From NCBI GenBank assembly GCA_963850915.1, contig CAWKND010000012.1:1-64000 (forward strand): 64,000 bases of DNA, written 5' to 3'. Positions 42,264 through 51,251 of the stretch are shown piece after piece. This DNA comes from CAVTWH01 sp963850915 (GTDB taxonomy: Bacteria; Actinomycetota; Actinomycetes; Mycobacteriales; Micromonosporaceae). The notes under the pieces are model-generated. The model made no database searches. It was given only the letters and a program-made list of their open reading frames with translations, and was not told where the DNA came from. The position numbers were made by a program, and so were the translations under genes. How positions within the stretch are numbered: the first letter of the stretch is position 1; every line of letters begins with the position of its first letter.

Positions 42264-43844
42264 CTACTTGGCGTCCGCGGCCAGCGTCACCGGTACCGTC
42301 TGCGGCCCGGAGGCCCGGCGTACCTCCACGTTGACCGATTCGCCCGGTGCGTACTTGCGGACCAGCGCGGTCAGGTCGGCGGGCTGCGTGAGGAGTACCC
42401 CGTTGATCCTGGTCAGGACGTCCCCGGCCTTGATGCCCGCCTTGTCCGCCGGACCACCCGGAGTGACCGTGGCCACCTGCACTCCCCCGACCGGCGAGGT
42501 GTACGACTCCTGCAGTGTGGCGCCGATCACCGTACGCCGGGCGTGCCCGCTCTCGATGATGTCCTGGGCGATCCGTTTGGCCTGGTCGATCGGGATGGCG
42601 AAGGCGATGCCGATGTTGCCGCTGTCGGCGTCGCTGCTGCCCGCGGAGCGGATCACCGAGTTGATCCCGATCACCCGGCCGGCCGAGTCGACCAGCGGAC
42701 CGCCCGAGTTGCCGTGGTTCACCGCCGCGTCGGTCTGGATCGCCGCGTAGTAGCGCGAGGTGGAGCCGTCGGTGGCCACGATCGCCCGGTCCAGCGCGCT
42801 GATGATGCCCTCGGTCACCGTGTTGGCCAGCGCCAGCGGGGAGCCGAAGGCGAGCACCGGGTCGCCGACCGCCACCTGGTCGGAGTCGCCGAACTCGATC
42901 GGTGGCAGCCCGGTCTTGGCAATCTTGATCACCGCCACGTCGGACTCCACGTCCACGCCGACCACGGACGCGCCGACCACCGAACCGTCGGCGAAGGTGA
43001 CCGTCGGTGCGCCGGACGCGCCCTCCACCACGTGGTCGTTGGTGATCGCGTACCCGTCCGAGGAGACGATGAAGCCGGAGCCCAGGGCGTACCCGCCGTC
43101 CGTGGTGATCTTGATGGTCACCACCGAGGGCGCCACCTTGCGTACCACGGCCGCGAGCGAGTCGGGTGCCCGCTGCGCCAGCGCGCCGGGGCTCTGCTTG
43201 GCCGAGCCGCCGCCGAGGGCCGCGTTGCCGCCCAGGCCGTTGCGGGTGGCGAAGAGGAAGCCGAGGGTACCGCCGAGCGCCCCGGCCAGCAGCGCGACCA
43301 CGATGGACACGACAAGTACGGTGGCCAGTCCGGTGCGCCTGCCACCGGGTACCCCCGGGGTGGGCTGGGTCGGTGGCGCCTCCGCAGCCGGCGCCCGGAC
43401 GACCACCGCCGCCGGCGCGGCCGGGTCCCGCCACGGATCGGCGAGCGCGTTGCTCCACCACGGCGACTGCCCGCTGGCGGAGGACGTGACCGGCCGAGCT
43501 GTCGCCGGGCCACCTGGCGCAGCGGAGAGCGGAGCGCCGTGCAGCGCACCGCCGGCCAGCGGACCGGTCACCGGTACGCCGCCGGTCAGCGGCCGGCTGC
43601 CCGCGGGCGTGGCGGGCGGCGCGCCCACGGTCCATGGCCCGGGCGTTGACCAGCCATTGGCCGAGCTGGGTGCGGCACCGTGCCACTCGGGCCGGGCAGC
43701 GCCGGCCGGCTGCCCGGTCGCGCTCTCCGGCGACTGCCAAGCCTCACGCTGCGTCACGATCGGTACCGAACTTTCGCCGTCGACCGGCTGCCGGCAGTGG
43801 CCGGTCGCCAATCGCATCTGTTCCGTCGGATTCCAGGATCGCAC
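42264..43844 (-). CDS. htrA: HtrA/DegP-like membrane-anchored serine protease with PDZ domain
   Basis: 526 residues. A long Pro/Ala/Gly cytoplasmic region (1-165), one membrane helix (about 172-198), a trypsin-like domain with H271 (TNDHVVEG), D302 (ESDVAVIK) and S380 (HGNSGGPL), and a PDZ domain (about 430-520). It degrades or refolds damaged proteins outside the membrane. The family NPGNSGGP appears as NHGNSGGP. The start is uncertain: GTG 43844, ATG 43817 or GTG 43758. Upstream of tatB; no sigE/anti-sigma genes precede it. Confidence 0.93.
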   Translation of the reverse strand: MRSWNPTEQMRLATGHCRQPVDGESSVPIVTQREAWQSPESATGQPAGAARPEWHGAAPSSANGWSTPGPWTVGAPPATPAGSRPLTGGVPVTGPLAGGALHGAPLSAAPGGPATARPVTSSASGQSPWWSNALADPWRDPAAPAAVVVRAPAAEAPPTQPTPGVPGGRRTGLATVLVVSIVVALLAGALGGTLGFLFATRNGLGGNAALGGGSAKQSPGALAQRAPDSLAAVVRKVAPSVVTIKITTDGGYALGSGFIVSSDGYAITNDHVVEGASGAPTVTFADGSVVGASVVGVDVESDVAVIKIAKTGLPPIEFGDSDQVAVGDPVLAFGSPLALANTVTEGIISALDRAIVATDGSTSRYYAAIQTDAAVNHGNSGGPLVDSAGRVIGINSVIRSAGSSDADSGNIGIAFAIPIDQAKRIAQDIIESGHARRTVIGATLQESYTSPVGGVQVATVTPGGPADKAGIKAGDVLTRINGVLLTQPADLTALVRKYAPGESVNVEVRRASGPQTVPVTLAADAK

Positions 43845-43940
43845 GGTCGGTCGCTTCGCACCGCCGCCCTGGCTTCCCTAGGCTGCATTCGGGCAGTCGC
43901 TGCCCCGGTCCTGTCGGGCCGTCGACCGAGGAGGTGTGCC

Positions 43941-44594
43941 ATCCCCGCCACGATCAGGACACCGAACCCGGTCACCGCACAAGCCCGGGAGTTCACCGAG
44001 GCCTACCCACCGGAGGACCGGCTGCTGCAGGTCGCCCGTACCCTCGCGCACGAGGTCGGGGTGGCTCCGGTACAGCCGGGCGCGGGCGCCGCGCTCCGCC
44101 TGCTGGTCGCGGCCGGCGCCGGCAAGGCGGTGGTGGAGATCGGCACCGGTACCGGCGTCAGCGGCCTGTGGCTCCTGCGTGGACTGCGCGCCGACGGCAT
44201 CCTCACCACCATCGATGTGGAGCCCGAGCATCAGCGGATGGCCCGGCGCCTGTTCGGCGAGGACGGGCACGCCGCGTCGAGGACCCGGGTGATCACCGGA
44301 CGAGCCCTGGACGTGCTGCCCCGACTGGCCGACGGCGCGTACGACATGATCTTTGTGGACGGTGACCGCGCCGAGTACGCCGCCTGCGTCGCCGCCGCGC
44401 TGCGCCTGCTGCGCCGGGGCGGCATCCTGGCGCTCAACGGCGCCCTGCTCGGTGGCAAGATCGCCGATCCGGCCGTCCGTGACCCGGAGACGATCGCTGT
44501 CCGCAGCGTGCTCCGCGACCTGCGCGACGCCGAGGATTGGCTGCCCGCGCTGCTGCCCTGCGGCGACGGCCTGGCGGTCGCCGTCAAGCGCTGA
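43941..44594 (+). CDS. O-methyltransferase (CCoAOMT-like), possible ATC start
   Basis: About 217 residues after the start. SAM motif I is VVEIGTGTGVSGLW, followed by TTIDVEPEHQRMARRLF and the metal-site IFVDGDRAEYAACV, as in catechol/caffeoyl-CoA-type O-methyltransferases and the mycobacterial Rv1220c. Coding similarity begins with PATIRTPNPVTAQAREFTEA. The only strong ribosome site, AGGAGGT (43929-43935), points to the codon ATC at 43941; no in-frame ATG, GTG or TTG lies near it. Either ATC is used or a base error changed ATG. The substrate is unknown. Divergent from htrA. Confidence 0.85.
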   Translation: MPATIRTPNPVTAQAREFTEAYPPEDRLLQVARTLAHEVGVAPVQPGAGAALRLLVAAGAGKAVVEIGTGTGVSGLWLLRGLRADGILTTIDVEPEHQRMARRLFGEDGHAASRTRVITGRALDVLPRLADGAYDMIFVDGDRAEYAACVAAALRLLRRGGILALNGALLGGKIADPAVRDPETIAVRSVLRDLRDAEDWLPALLPCGDGLAVAVKR

Positions 44595-44670
44595 CTGCTC
44601 CGTTCCCGGGTCCGGCCTGGTCCCGGGCGCCGCCGCGAGATTGTCGTACCCGGGCGCAAGAGTGCGGGGC

Positions 44671-45666
44671 ATGGATGCCGTACACGTCGCGCTGCTGTCC
44701 GCCACTCCACCTTTCTCGCTCGGTGCAACGCTGCGCGCGTTGACCGGCTTCTCCCCCTGCGCAGGCGATCAGCTGGTCACCGGGGACACCGTCCGCAAGG
44801 CACTGATCCGGCCCGGCAGACCCGACGAAGCGGTGGTCGTCGAGGTCAGCCCGCACCTGCTCGGTGAGTGCGGCGTGACGCTGCGGGTCTTCGCCGAAAC
44901 GCCACTCTCGGCGACCGAGGCGCGCGGCGTGGAGGAGGCGGTGACCCGGTGGCTGTCGCTGGCCGACGACGTCCGGCCGTTCCTCACCAGAGCCCGTCGC
45001 GACCTCGCGATGGCCCCGATCCTGGCCACCGTCGAGGGACTGCACCAGGTACGGTTCGCCTCGCTCGCCGAGGGCGTCGTCTACTTCGCGCTGACCCAAC
45101 GCTCCACCCAGTGGTACGCCGCGGCCCGCAAGCGCCGGATCGCCACCGAACTGGGCCCGCGACTGACCGTGGACGGTGTGGAATACACCGCCTTCCCGGA
45201 CCTGTCCACGTTGACCACGCTCACTGTCGAGGAGCTGCTCGGGTACGCCGGCAACGCCGGCCGGGCACAGCGGCTGGCCGAAGTACTGGCCGGCGTGGCA
45301 GCGCTCGACCTGGCCGAACTGCGGGTGGCCGGGTACGCCGAGGCGCGGGCAGCGCTCCTCGGTGTCCGGGGCATCGGCGAGTTCACCGCCAACGCGCTGC
45401 TGCTGCGGGTACTCGGCCGCCCCGACGACACCCCGCTGGAGATGGCCCAGTTCCGCACGGCCGCCACAGCGGTGTACGGGGCGGCGCCGCCCTCCCCGGC
45501 CGAGCTGCGCGAGTGGTACGCCCCGTACGTCGGCTGGTGGGCGTACTACAGCCGCACGGCGCTCGGCTGGCTCGGCCGCGAACCGGCCCGGGCGGAGCAG
45601 ACCGACCGGCACCCGGTCGCCACAGCTGACGAGAGGACATCCGGCGCACCGTCCATCGCCGCGTAA
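44671..45666 (+). CDS. DNA-3-methyladenine glycosylase II-like (HhH-GPD family)
   Basis: 331 residues, an AlkA-like base-excision glycosylase. The helix-hairpin-helix is LLGVRGIGEFTANALLLRVL, followed by GRPDDTPLEM with the likely catalytic Asp. The N-terminal domain is unlike standard AlkA and may bind the lesion differently. ATG 44671. Same strand as the methyltransferase gene, 76 bases downstream. Confidence 0.82.
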   Translation: MDAVHVALLSATPPFSLGATLRALTGFSPCAGDQLVTGDTVRKALIRPGRPDEAVVVEVSPHLLGECGVTLRVFAETPLSATEARGVEEAVTRWLSLADDVRPFLTRARRDLAMAPILATVEGLHQVRFASLAEGVVYFALTQRSTQWYAAARKRRIATELGPRLTVDGVEYTAFPDLSTLTTLTVEELLGYAGNAGRAQRLAEVLAGVAALDLAELRVAGYAEARAALLGVRGIGEFTANALLLRVLGRPDDTPLEMAQFRTAATAVYGAAPPSPAELREWYAPYVGWWAYYSRTALGWLGREPARAEQTDRHPVATADERTSGAPSIAA

Positions 45667-45750
45667 CCGGCGCCCGGGATGCGACACGGGGGATCCCGGG
45701 CGCCCTCGCGGCGACCACCACCTGCTCGCGCACGTCGGGCGCCGGCCGGC

Positions 45751-45882
45751 GCTGGCCAACCAGGCCCGGGCTGCGGCGCCGTCGCTGACCAACCGGGTCC
45801 GGCCCGCGGCGCCGTCACTGGCCAACCGGGCCTGGGCTGCGGCGCCGTCGCTGACCAACCCGGTCCGGCCTGTGGCGTGGCT
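45751..45882. repeat. Four tandem 33-bp repeats downstream of pepA
   Basis: Units start at 45751, 45784, 45817 and 45850 and contain RCTGRCCAACC and GCGGCGCCGTC; units 1 and 3 resemble each other, as do 2 and 4, and the fourth diverges at its end. They lie between convergent stop codons (45666 and 45889). Unit length keeps frame, but no real protein uses it. Confidence 0.85.
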
Positions 45883-45888
45883 GGCCGG

Positions 45889-47486
45889 TCAGGCCTGGGC
45901 TACCTGCTCCAGCCAGCGCACCAGGGTGCGTACGCCCCAGCCGGTGGCGCCCTTGGTGAGTTCGCCGTCGCTGCTGTCCGCCCAGGACGGTGCCGACATG
46001 TCGAAGTGTGCCCAGCGACCACGTGCGGCGCCGGTGAACTCGCGCAGGTAGAGCGCGGCGGTGATCGAGCCGGCCCCGCCGTCACCGGAGTTGGCCAGGT
46101 CGGCGACGTCGCTTCGGATGCTGTCCAGATAGTCGTCGTTCAGCGGCAGCCGCCACACCCGCTCGCCGCTGGCCTGCGCCGCCTCGGTCAGCGCCTCGGC
46201 CAGCTCATCGCTGTCGCTGTAGAGCGCCGCCGTCCGCTTACCGAGCGCCACCGCGTTCGCACCGGTCAGCGTGGCCAGGTCGACCACGTGGTCGGGGTCC
46301 AGTTCGGCGGCGTAGGCCAGCGCGTCAGCCAGCACCACCCGCCCCTCGGCGTCGGTGTTGAGTACCTCGCTGGTCCGGCCGCCGTAGTGGCATACCACGT
46401 CGCCCGGGCGCCATGCCGAGCCGCTGACCGAGTTCTCGGCGAGCGGGGCCAGCGCGGTGACCCGGACCGCCAATCCGAGCCGGGCGACGGCCAGGGTCGC
46501 GGCGGTGACCGCGGCGGCACCCCCCATGTCCTTGCGCATCAACTTCATGCCGTCCACCGGCTTGATGCTGATCCCGCCGGTGTCGAAGGTGATCCCCTTG
46601 CCCACCAGCACCACGTGCCGAGTGGCGCCGGCCGGTTCCCAGTCCAGCCGGACCAGGCGTGGCCCACGGGCCGAGCCGCCGCCGACGGCCAGGATGCCGC
46701 CGAAGCCCTCGGCCGCCAGCCGGTCGGGCTCCCACACGGTGAATCGCAGACCATGACCGGCGACGGCTGCTTCGACCTGCTCGGCGAACCAGGCCGGGTG
46801 CTTCTGGTCACTCGGGGTGTTGGTCAGGTCCCGGGCCAGCCGGGTCGCCTCGGCCACCACCCGGCCGGCAGCCAGCGCGTCGGCCAGTGGCCCCGGGTCG
46901 GCGCCGACGAGTACCAGCTCGGTGAGTACGGGAGTGTCCGACTTGGGCTCGCCCAGCCGGTACCGGTAGTCGGCCAGCAGCGCACCCTCGACCAGCGCGC
47001 GTACCTGCCCTGCGGTGATCTCGGCCGGCAGCACCCAGCTGACCTGCGGATCTTTGCTGGCTGCCCGGGTAAGCGCGGCTCCCGCCGAGCGCCAACCGGC
47101 CTCGTCGCCCGCGCCGACGCCGACCGCCAGTACCCGCTTCGGCGTACCCAGCGGGCGCGGCAGCACCCGGGTGACGCCGGCCGCGCCGGAGTGCTCGCTG
47201 TCGGCGAGGAACGCGGCCAGCTCGGCATCCAGCCCACCGACGCCGACCAGCGCGACCGCCCGCTCAACGTCGGTGCTGTCAACGGCGCTGCTGTCAACGG
47301 CGTGCTGTCAACGTCGGGGCGGTCGGGGGCGTCAGAGTTGGCGTGGGGGGCGTACGGGTCAGGGCTGGTGTCGGGTGCGGGGGCGACCGGGATGGCGAGC
47401 ACCGCGGTCGAGCCCGGGGCGTCCCGCAGAGTGCCGGCCTCCGCGCCTACCACCGAGCCGGCCTCCGCGAACCGAACTGTCAGCAC
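45889..47486 (-). CDS. pepA: Leucyl aminopeptidase (M17), N-terminal frameshift
   Basis: Zinc/manganese aminopeptidase. The catalytic half is intact: VGKGITFDTGGISIKPVDGM, NTDAEGRVVLADALAYAA and DLATLTGANAVALGKRTAAL. Homology begins in another frame at GTG 47486 (MLTVRFAEAGSVVGAEAGTL) and joins the main frame at repeated GTTGACAGC sequence near 47303, where one C is missing (ACGCC for ACCGCC). As written, the main frame starts no earlier than 47166 (425 residues). The true protein would be about 532 residues. Error is likelier than decay because both halves are well conserved. Confidence 0.9.
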
Positions 47487-47653
47487 GTCAAACTCCCACG
47501 GCGATACGGCCCGCGACCAAAGTACTGGCCCCGGAGCGGCGGAAACGGCGACTCAACCGACTACCCGGCATGGATATGGCCGGGTCCGGCGGACCCGAGT
47601 GGCGGTCCGCCAGCTGACCGGCGCGGCATATCCGCCGCCCCGGTCCGGCCGCC

Positions 47654-47821
47654 TCACCCGGTGGCCGCCCGGAGCGCGTCACCGAGTGCGTTCGCCTCGT
47701 CGGGGGTCATCTCGACGACAAGCCGGCCACCACCCTCCAAAGGCACCCGCATCACGATGCCGCGCCCTTCCTTGGTGACCTCCAGCGGACCGTCGCCCGT
47801 CCGCGGCTTCATCGCCGCCAT
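47654..47821 (-). CDS. DUF3117 small conserved protein
   Basis: 55 residues: MAAMKPRTGDGPLEVTKEGR, GIVMRVPLEGGGRLVVEMTP, DEANALGDALRAATG. This is the near-invariant actinobacterial family that includes M. tuberculosis Rv1211. Function unknown. ATG 47821 follows GAGGGGAGAC. In mycobacteria it lies beside tag and folP2, also found in this window but 5 kb away. Confidence 0.92.
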   Translation of the reverse strand: MAAMKPRTGDGPLEVTKEGRGIVMRVPLEGGGRLVVEMTPDEANALGDALRAATG

Positions 47822-48156
47822 CTCGTCTCCCCTCGAACCTGCAGATGACCGGAGCGACTCCTCCGGCCAGTGAGACTACGGACCTGCTGGGAGCGCTGAC
47901 TGCCACTACCCGGCCCGACCGTTGATTTTCCCTGATGAAGGCCGCGATGCCCAAACTGACCCCACATCGATATGACAGAGACTTGGAAGCGGAGCATGAC
48001 AACTGTCACAATGAGCGGCATTTCCGAGGTAAATGATCAGGCAAAGTCGCCGGTCAAGCACGAACGTCGCGCACCGGTACGGTGCCCGACCCGGTACCCG
48101 TCGAACAGCAGGACGAGCCCATGGCCACGCCCCTGCCCCCGACGAGGAGGACACTA
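47822..48156. promoter_or_regulatory. Intergenic region upstream of the paaX-like gene
   Basis: 335 bases, relatively AT-rich, without a convincing gene. It includes the candidate promoter at 47983-48012, listed separately. Confidence 0.5.
47983..48012 (+). promoter_or_regulatory. Candidate promoter with overlapping palindrome upstream of paaX-like gene
   Basis: TTGGAA (47983-47988), 18 bases, CACAAT (48007-48012). The spacer and -10 hold TGACAACTGTCA (47997-48008), arms TGACA/TGTCA. A repressor bound there would block the promoter; self-repression by the PaaX-like protein is a guess. Confidence 0.4.
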
Positions 48157-49035
48157 GTGCAGGCTCGCTCCGCCCTTTTCGATCTCTTCGGTGACTACCT
48201 GCGCCCGCACGGTGGCCGCGCCCCGGTAGCCGCGCTGGTCAAACTGCTCGCCCCGCTGGGTATCGCGGCGCCGGCTGTACGTACCGCCGTCTCCCGGATG
48301 GTCCGGCAGGGCTGGCTGCACCCGCTGCGGCTGTCCAGCGGACCCGGCTACCTGCTCACCCCGAAGGCTGTCCGGCGACTGGACGAGTCGGCCGCCCGGA
48401 TCTACCGCACCAACCCGGTCGCCTGGGACGGCAACTTCGACATGCTGCTGGTCGACCCGCCCGGCCCGCGTAGCGAGCGGCTCCGGCTCGCCGCCAACCT
48501 GGCCTTCCTCGGGTACGGCAGCCTCGGCGACCACACCTGGATCGCACCGCGCCCGGTACACGAGGTCGAGACGCTGCTGGACGAGGCCGGTACCCGGTAT
48601 GTGCGGTTCACCGCCCGGCACAGCGGCGGTACGGCCGGGCCGGATGCGCTCATCCACCGGGCCTGGGACCTGGCCGCCATCGGGCGGGCGTACGACCAGT
48701 TCGTCGAGGACCTGCGCTCGGTGGTGAACCGGCCGGACGGGCAGGACGACGAGGCCGCGTACGCCGCCCGGTTCCAGCTGGTACACGCCTGGCGTGGTTT
48801 CCTGTTCCAGGACCCGCAGTTGCCGGCCCGGCTGCTGCCCCGGCCATGGCGCGGGGACGCGGCGGCGGCCTTCTTCGACGAGCACGCGACCCGGCTACGG
48901 CCGGCCGCCGACCGGTACGTGGAGGCGTGTCTGGAGCAGGCCACCCGGCCCACTCCGACGCGGCGCCCGGCGGGTCACTCGGGCGGGCGGCCAGCCGGGC
49001 ACTTCAGCCGCGGCGTACCGATCCACCGGTACTGA
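48157..49035 (+). CDS. PaaX-family transcriptional regulator
   Basis: 292 residues. The N-terminal winged helix (QARSALFDLFGDYLRPHGGR, then AVRTAVSRMVRQGWLHPLRL) and the PaaX C-terminal domain (RAWDLAAIGRAYDQFVEDLR) are typical. PaaX represses phenylacetate genes in proteobacteria by sensing phenylacetyl-CoA; actinobacterial members vary. GTG 48157 has GAGGAGG seven bases upstream; ATG 48121 is possible but lacks a site. The enoyl-CoA hydratase gene follows after 11 bases. Confidence 0.88.
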   Translation: MQARSALFDLFGDYLRPHGGRAPVAALVKLLAPLGIAAPAVRTAVSRMVRQGWLHPLRLSSGPGYLLTPKAVRRLDESAARIYRTNPVAWDGNFDMLLVDPPGPRSERLRLAANLAFLGYGSLGDHTWIAPRPVHEVETLLDEAGTRYVRFTARHSGGTAGPDALIHRAWDLAAIGRAYDQFVEDLRSVVNRPDGQDDEAAYAARFQLVHAWRGFLFQDPQLPARLLPRPWRGDAAAAFFDEHATRLRPAADRYVEACLEQATRPTPTRRPAGHSGGRPAGHFSRGVPIHRY

Positions 49036-49046
49036 CAGGAGGCACC

Positions 49047-49838
49047 ATGACCGAGACGCTGCTGGTGGAGCGGGCCGACGGGGTGGTCACCCTGACCCTC
49101 AACCGGCCCGAGTCGCTGAACTCGTTGAACACCGAGCTGAAGGAGGCGCTCCGGGACACCCTGGCCGAGTTGGCCACGGATGCCCGGTGCCGGGCGCTGA
49201 TCCTGGCCGGGGCCGGTCGCGCGTTCTGCGTCGGCCAGGACCTGAAGGAGCACGTAGCCAGCCTGGAGAGCACCGACGGTCCGCCGCTCTCCACCGTGCC
49301 GGCGCACTACAACCCGATCGCCGGCACGCTGGCCGCGCTGCCGTTCCCGGTGGTCGCCGCGGTGCGCGGCAGCGCCGCCGGTGCGGGTGCGGGGCTGGCC
49401 TTCCTGGCCGACTTCCGGATCGGCGGCCCGGCGACCAGCTTCCTGATGGCCTTCGCGAACGTCGGCCTGGCGGCCGACACCGGCGCCTCCTGGACGCTGC
49501 CCCGGCTGGTCGGCCACGCCAAGGCCGTCGAGCTGCTGCTGCTGGCCCAGCCGGTACGGGCCGACGAGGCACTGCGCCTGGGCCTGCTCACCAGCCTGGA
49601 AGCAGACGACGACGGGGTACTGCCGGCAGCCACCGCACTCGCCACCCGGCTGGCCAGCGGGCCGACCACGGCGTACGCGGAGATCAAGAAGGAGCTGGCG
49701 GCGGCTGCCACCGGTACCCTCGCGGATGCTCTCGAGGCCGAAGCGGCCGCGCAGGCCCGCGCCGGCGCGACCACCGACCACCGGGCCGCGACCGCCGCCT
49801 TCGTCGCCAAGCAGCGCCCCACCTTCACCGGCCACTGA
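49047..49838 (+). CDS. Enoyl-CoA hydratase/isomerase, PaaG-like
   Basis: 263 residues of the crotonase fold. The oxyanion-hole segments are FCVGQDLKEH and VRGSAAGAGAGLAFLADFRI. The region FANVGLAADTGASWTLPRLV resembles PaaG, the oxepin-CoA-forming isomerase, including its Asp. With the adjacent PaaX-family gene this suggests aromatic acyl-CoA metabolism, although no paaABCDE genes are seen. Strong ribosome site ACAGGAGGCACC before ATG 49047. Confidence 0.87.
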   Translation: MTETLLVERADGVVTLTLNRPESLNSLNTELKEALRDTLAELATDARCRALILAGAGRAFCVGQDLKEHVASLESTDGPPLSTVPAHYNPIAGTLAALPFPVVAAVRGSAAGAGAGLAFLADFRIGGPATSFLMAFANVGLAADTGASWTLPRLVGHAKAVELLLLAQPVRADEALRLGLLTSLEADDDGVLPAATALATRLASGPTTAYAEIKKELAAAATGTLADALEAEAAAQARAGATTDHRAATAAFVAKQRPTFTGH

Positions 49839-49881
49839 CGGTCGCCCAGCGGGCGGACCGAACCCGGCACGCATCGAAGAC

Positions 49882-49912
49882 TTACACGGCTCGTACACAG
49901 GGTGGGTAGGTT
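49882..49912 (+). promoter_or_regulatory. Candidate promoter of the DUF1800 gene, leaderless
   Basis: TTACAC (49882-49887), 19 bases, TAGGTT (49907-49912), seven bases, ATG 49920. Confidence 0.4.
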
Positions 49913-49919
49913 GCCTGGC

Positions 49920-51242
49920 ATGGCGACCAGAGCACAGCTGAGCCACCTGCTCCGCCGGGCCACCTTCGGACCCCGGGCCGAGGAGGTGGACGCGGCCGAG
50001 AAGCAGGGGCTCGACGCCACCCTCACCCAACTGCTGGCACCCTCCACAGTGGACGCCGGCGCGGCAGCCAGCCCGCCGCCGCAGCTCGCTCCCGACCCGG
50101 CACTGGCGCTGCCGCAGAACGCCGACCGGACCGCCAAGCTGCAGGCGCAGCAGGCGCGGCGGCAGCAGGTACAGACGATCACCGCGTGGTGGCTGGACCG
50201 GCTGGCCACGGCCGACCACCAGTGGGCCGAGAAGCTGGTCTTCTTCTGGCACGGGCACTGGGCGACCTCGGTGGACAAGGTCAAGGTGGCCGCGCTGATG
50301 CTCGGCCAGCAGCAGACCTTCCGCACCTATGGCGCCGGCGACTTCGGGACGTTTCTCAAGGCGATGCTGCGCGACCCGGCACTCGTCTTCTGGCTGGATG
50401 GGCAGCAGAACACCAAGGTCGCACCGAACGAGAACCTGGCCCGCGAGTCGATGGAGCTGTTCACGCTCGGCATCGGCAACTACTCCGAGGACGATGTACG
50501 GCAGGCCGCCCGCGCTCTCACCGGCTGGCAGCTCAACCGGGACACCGGACAGCTGGTGCTGGTACCGAAGCGGCAGGACACCGGCAGCAAGACGATCCTC
50601 GGCCGGACCGGGAACTTCGACACCGACGGGTACGCCGACCTGCTGCTCGCCCAGCCGGCCAACGCCAAGTTCCTGGCGGCCCGGATGTGGTACCGGTTCG
50701 CCAGCGCCGATCCGATCCCGGCGGACACCCAGGCCCGGCTGGTGGCGGCGTACGGCACCGGCCACGACAGCACCGCGCTGGCCCGGGCACTCTTCACCGA
50801 CCCGGCCTTCGCCGGTACCACCGCCGCGCTCGTGAAGCAGCCGGTCGAGTGGGCCGTCGGAGCGCTCCGCCAACTGCGCATCCGCCCGTCCGAGCTGCCC
50901 GCCAAACTGCAGACCCAGCTGCTGCGCGGGGTCGACGCGCTGGGACAGCAGCTGTTCGCGCCACCGAGCGTCGGCGGCTGGCCGGCCGGGGCCGCCTGGC
51001 TCACCACCGACGCCACCCAACTGCGCGTCGAACTCGCCACGGCGCTGGCCAACCAGGCCGGCCCGGCTGTCACGGCCGCGCTCACCTCCGCACCCGAGTC
51101 GGGCCGGGTCGACGCGCTTGCCCGGCTGCTGGTGGTGGACGCGTTCACCGACCGGACCCGGGCCGTGCTCACCCCGGCGGCCAAGGACGTCAAGAAACTG
51201 TTGGCACTGGGGCTTTCCAGCCCCGAGTACGCGGTCTGCTGA
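49920..51242 (+). CDS. DUF1800 family protein
   Basis: 440 residues. Signature regions LSHLLRRATFGPRAEEVDAA, KLVFFWHGHWATS, NENLARESMELFTLGIGNYS and the end SVGGWPAGAAWL. No signal peptide is visible. DUF1800 proteins are nearly always encoded next to a DUF1501 Tat-exported protein, as here (9 bases). Function is not established. Confidence 0.9.
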   Translation: MATRAQLSHLLRRATFGPRAEEVDAAEKQGLDATLTQLLAPSTVDAGAAASPPPQLAPDPALALPQNADRTAKLQAQQARRQQVQTITAWWLDRLATADHQWAEKLVFFWHGHWATSVDKVKVAALMLGQQQTFRTYGAGDFGTFLKAMLRDPALVFWLDGQQNTKVAPNENLARESMELFTLGIGNYSEDDVRQAARALTGWQLNRDTGQLVLVPKRQDTGSKTILGRTGNFDTDGYADLLLAQPANAKFLAARMWYRFASADPIPADTQARLVAAYGTGHDSTALARALFTDPAFAGTTAALVKQPVEWAVGALRQLRIRPSELPAKLQTQLLRGVDALGQQLFAPPSVGGWPAGAAWLTTDATQLRVELATALANQAGPAVTAALTSAPESGRVDALARLLVVDAFTDRTRAVLTPAAKDVKKLLALGLSSPEYAVC

Positions 51243-51251
51243 GGAGCGGTC

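Noticed and set aside
48157..49838. Complete phenylacetate catabolic cluster
   Set aside because: Only a PaaX-type regulator and one crotonase are present; the distant PaaK-like enzyme is in another operon.
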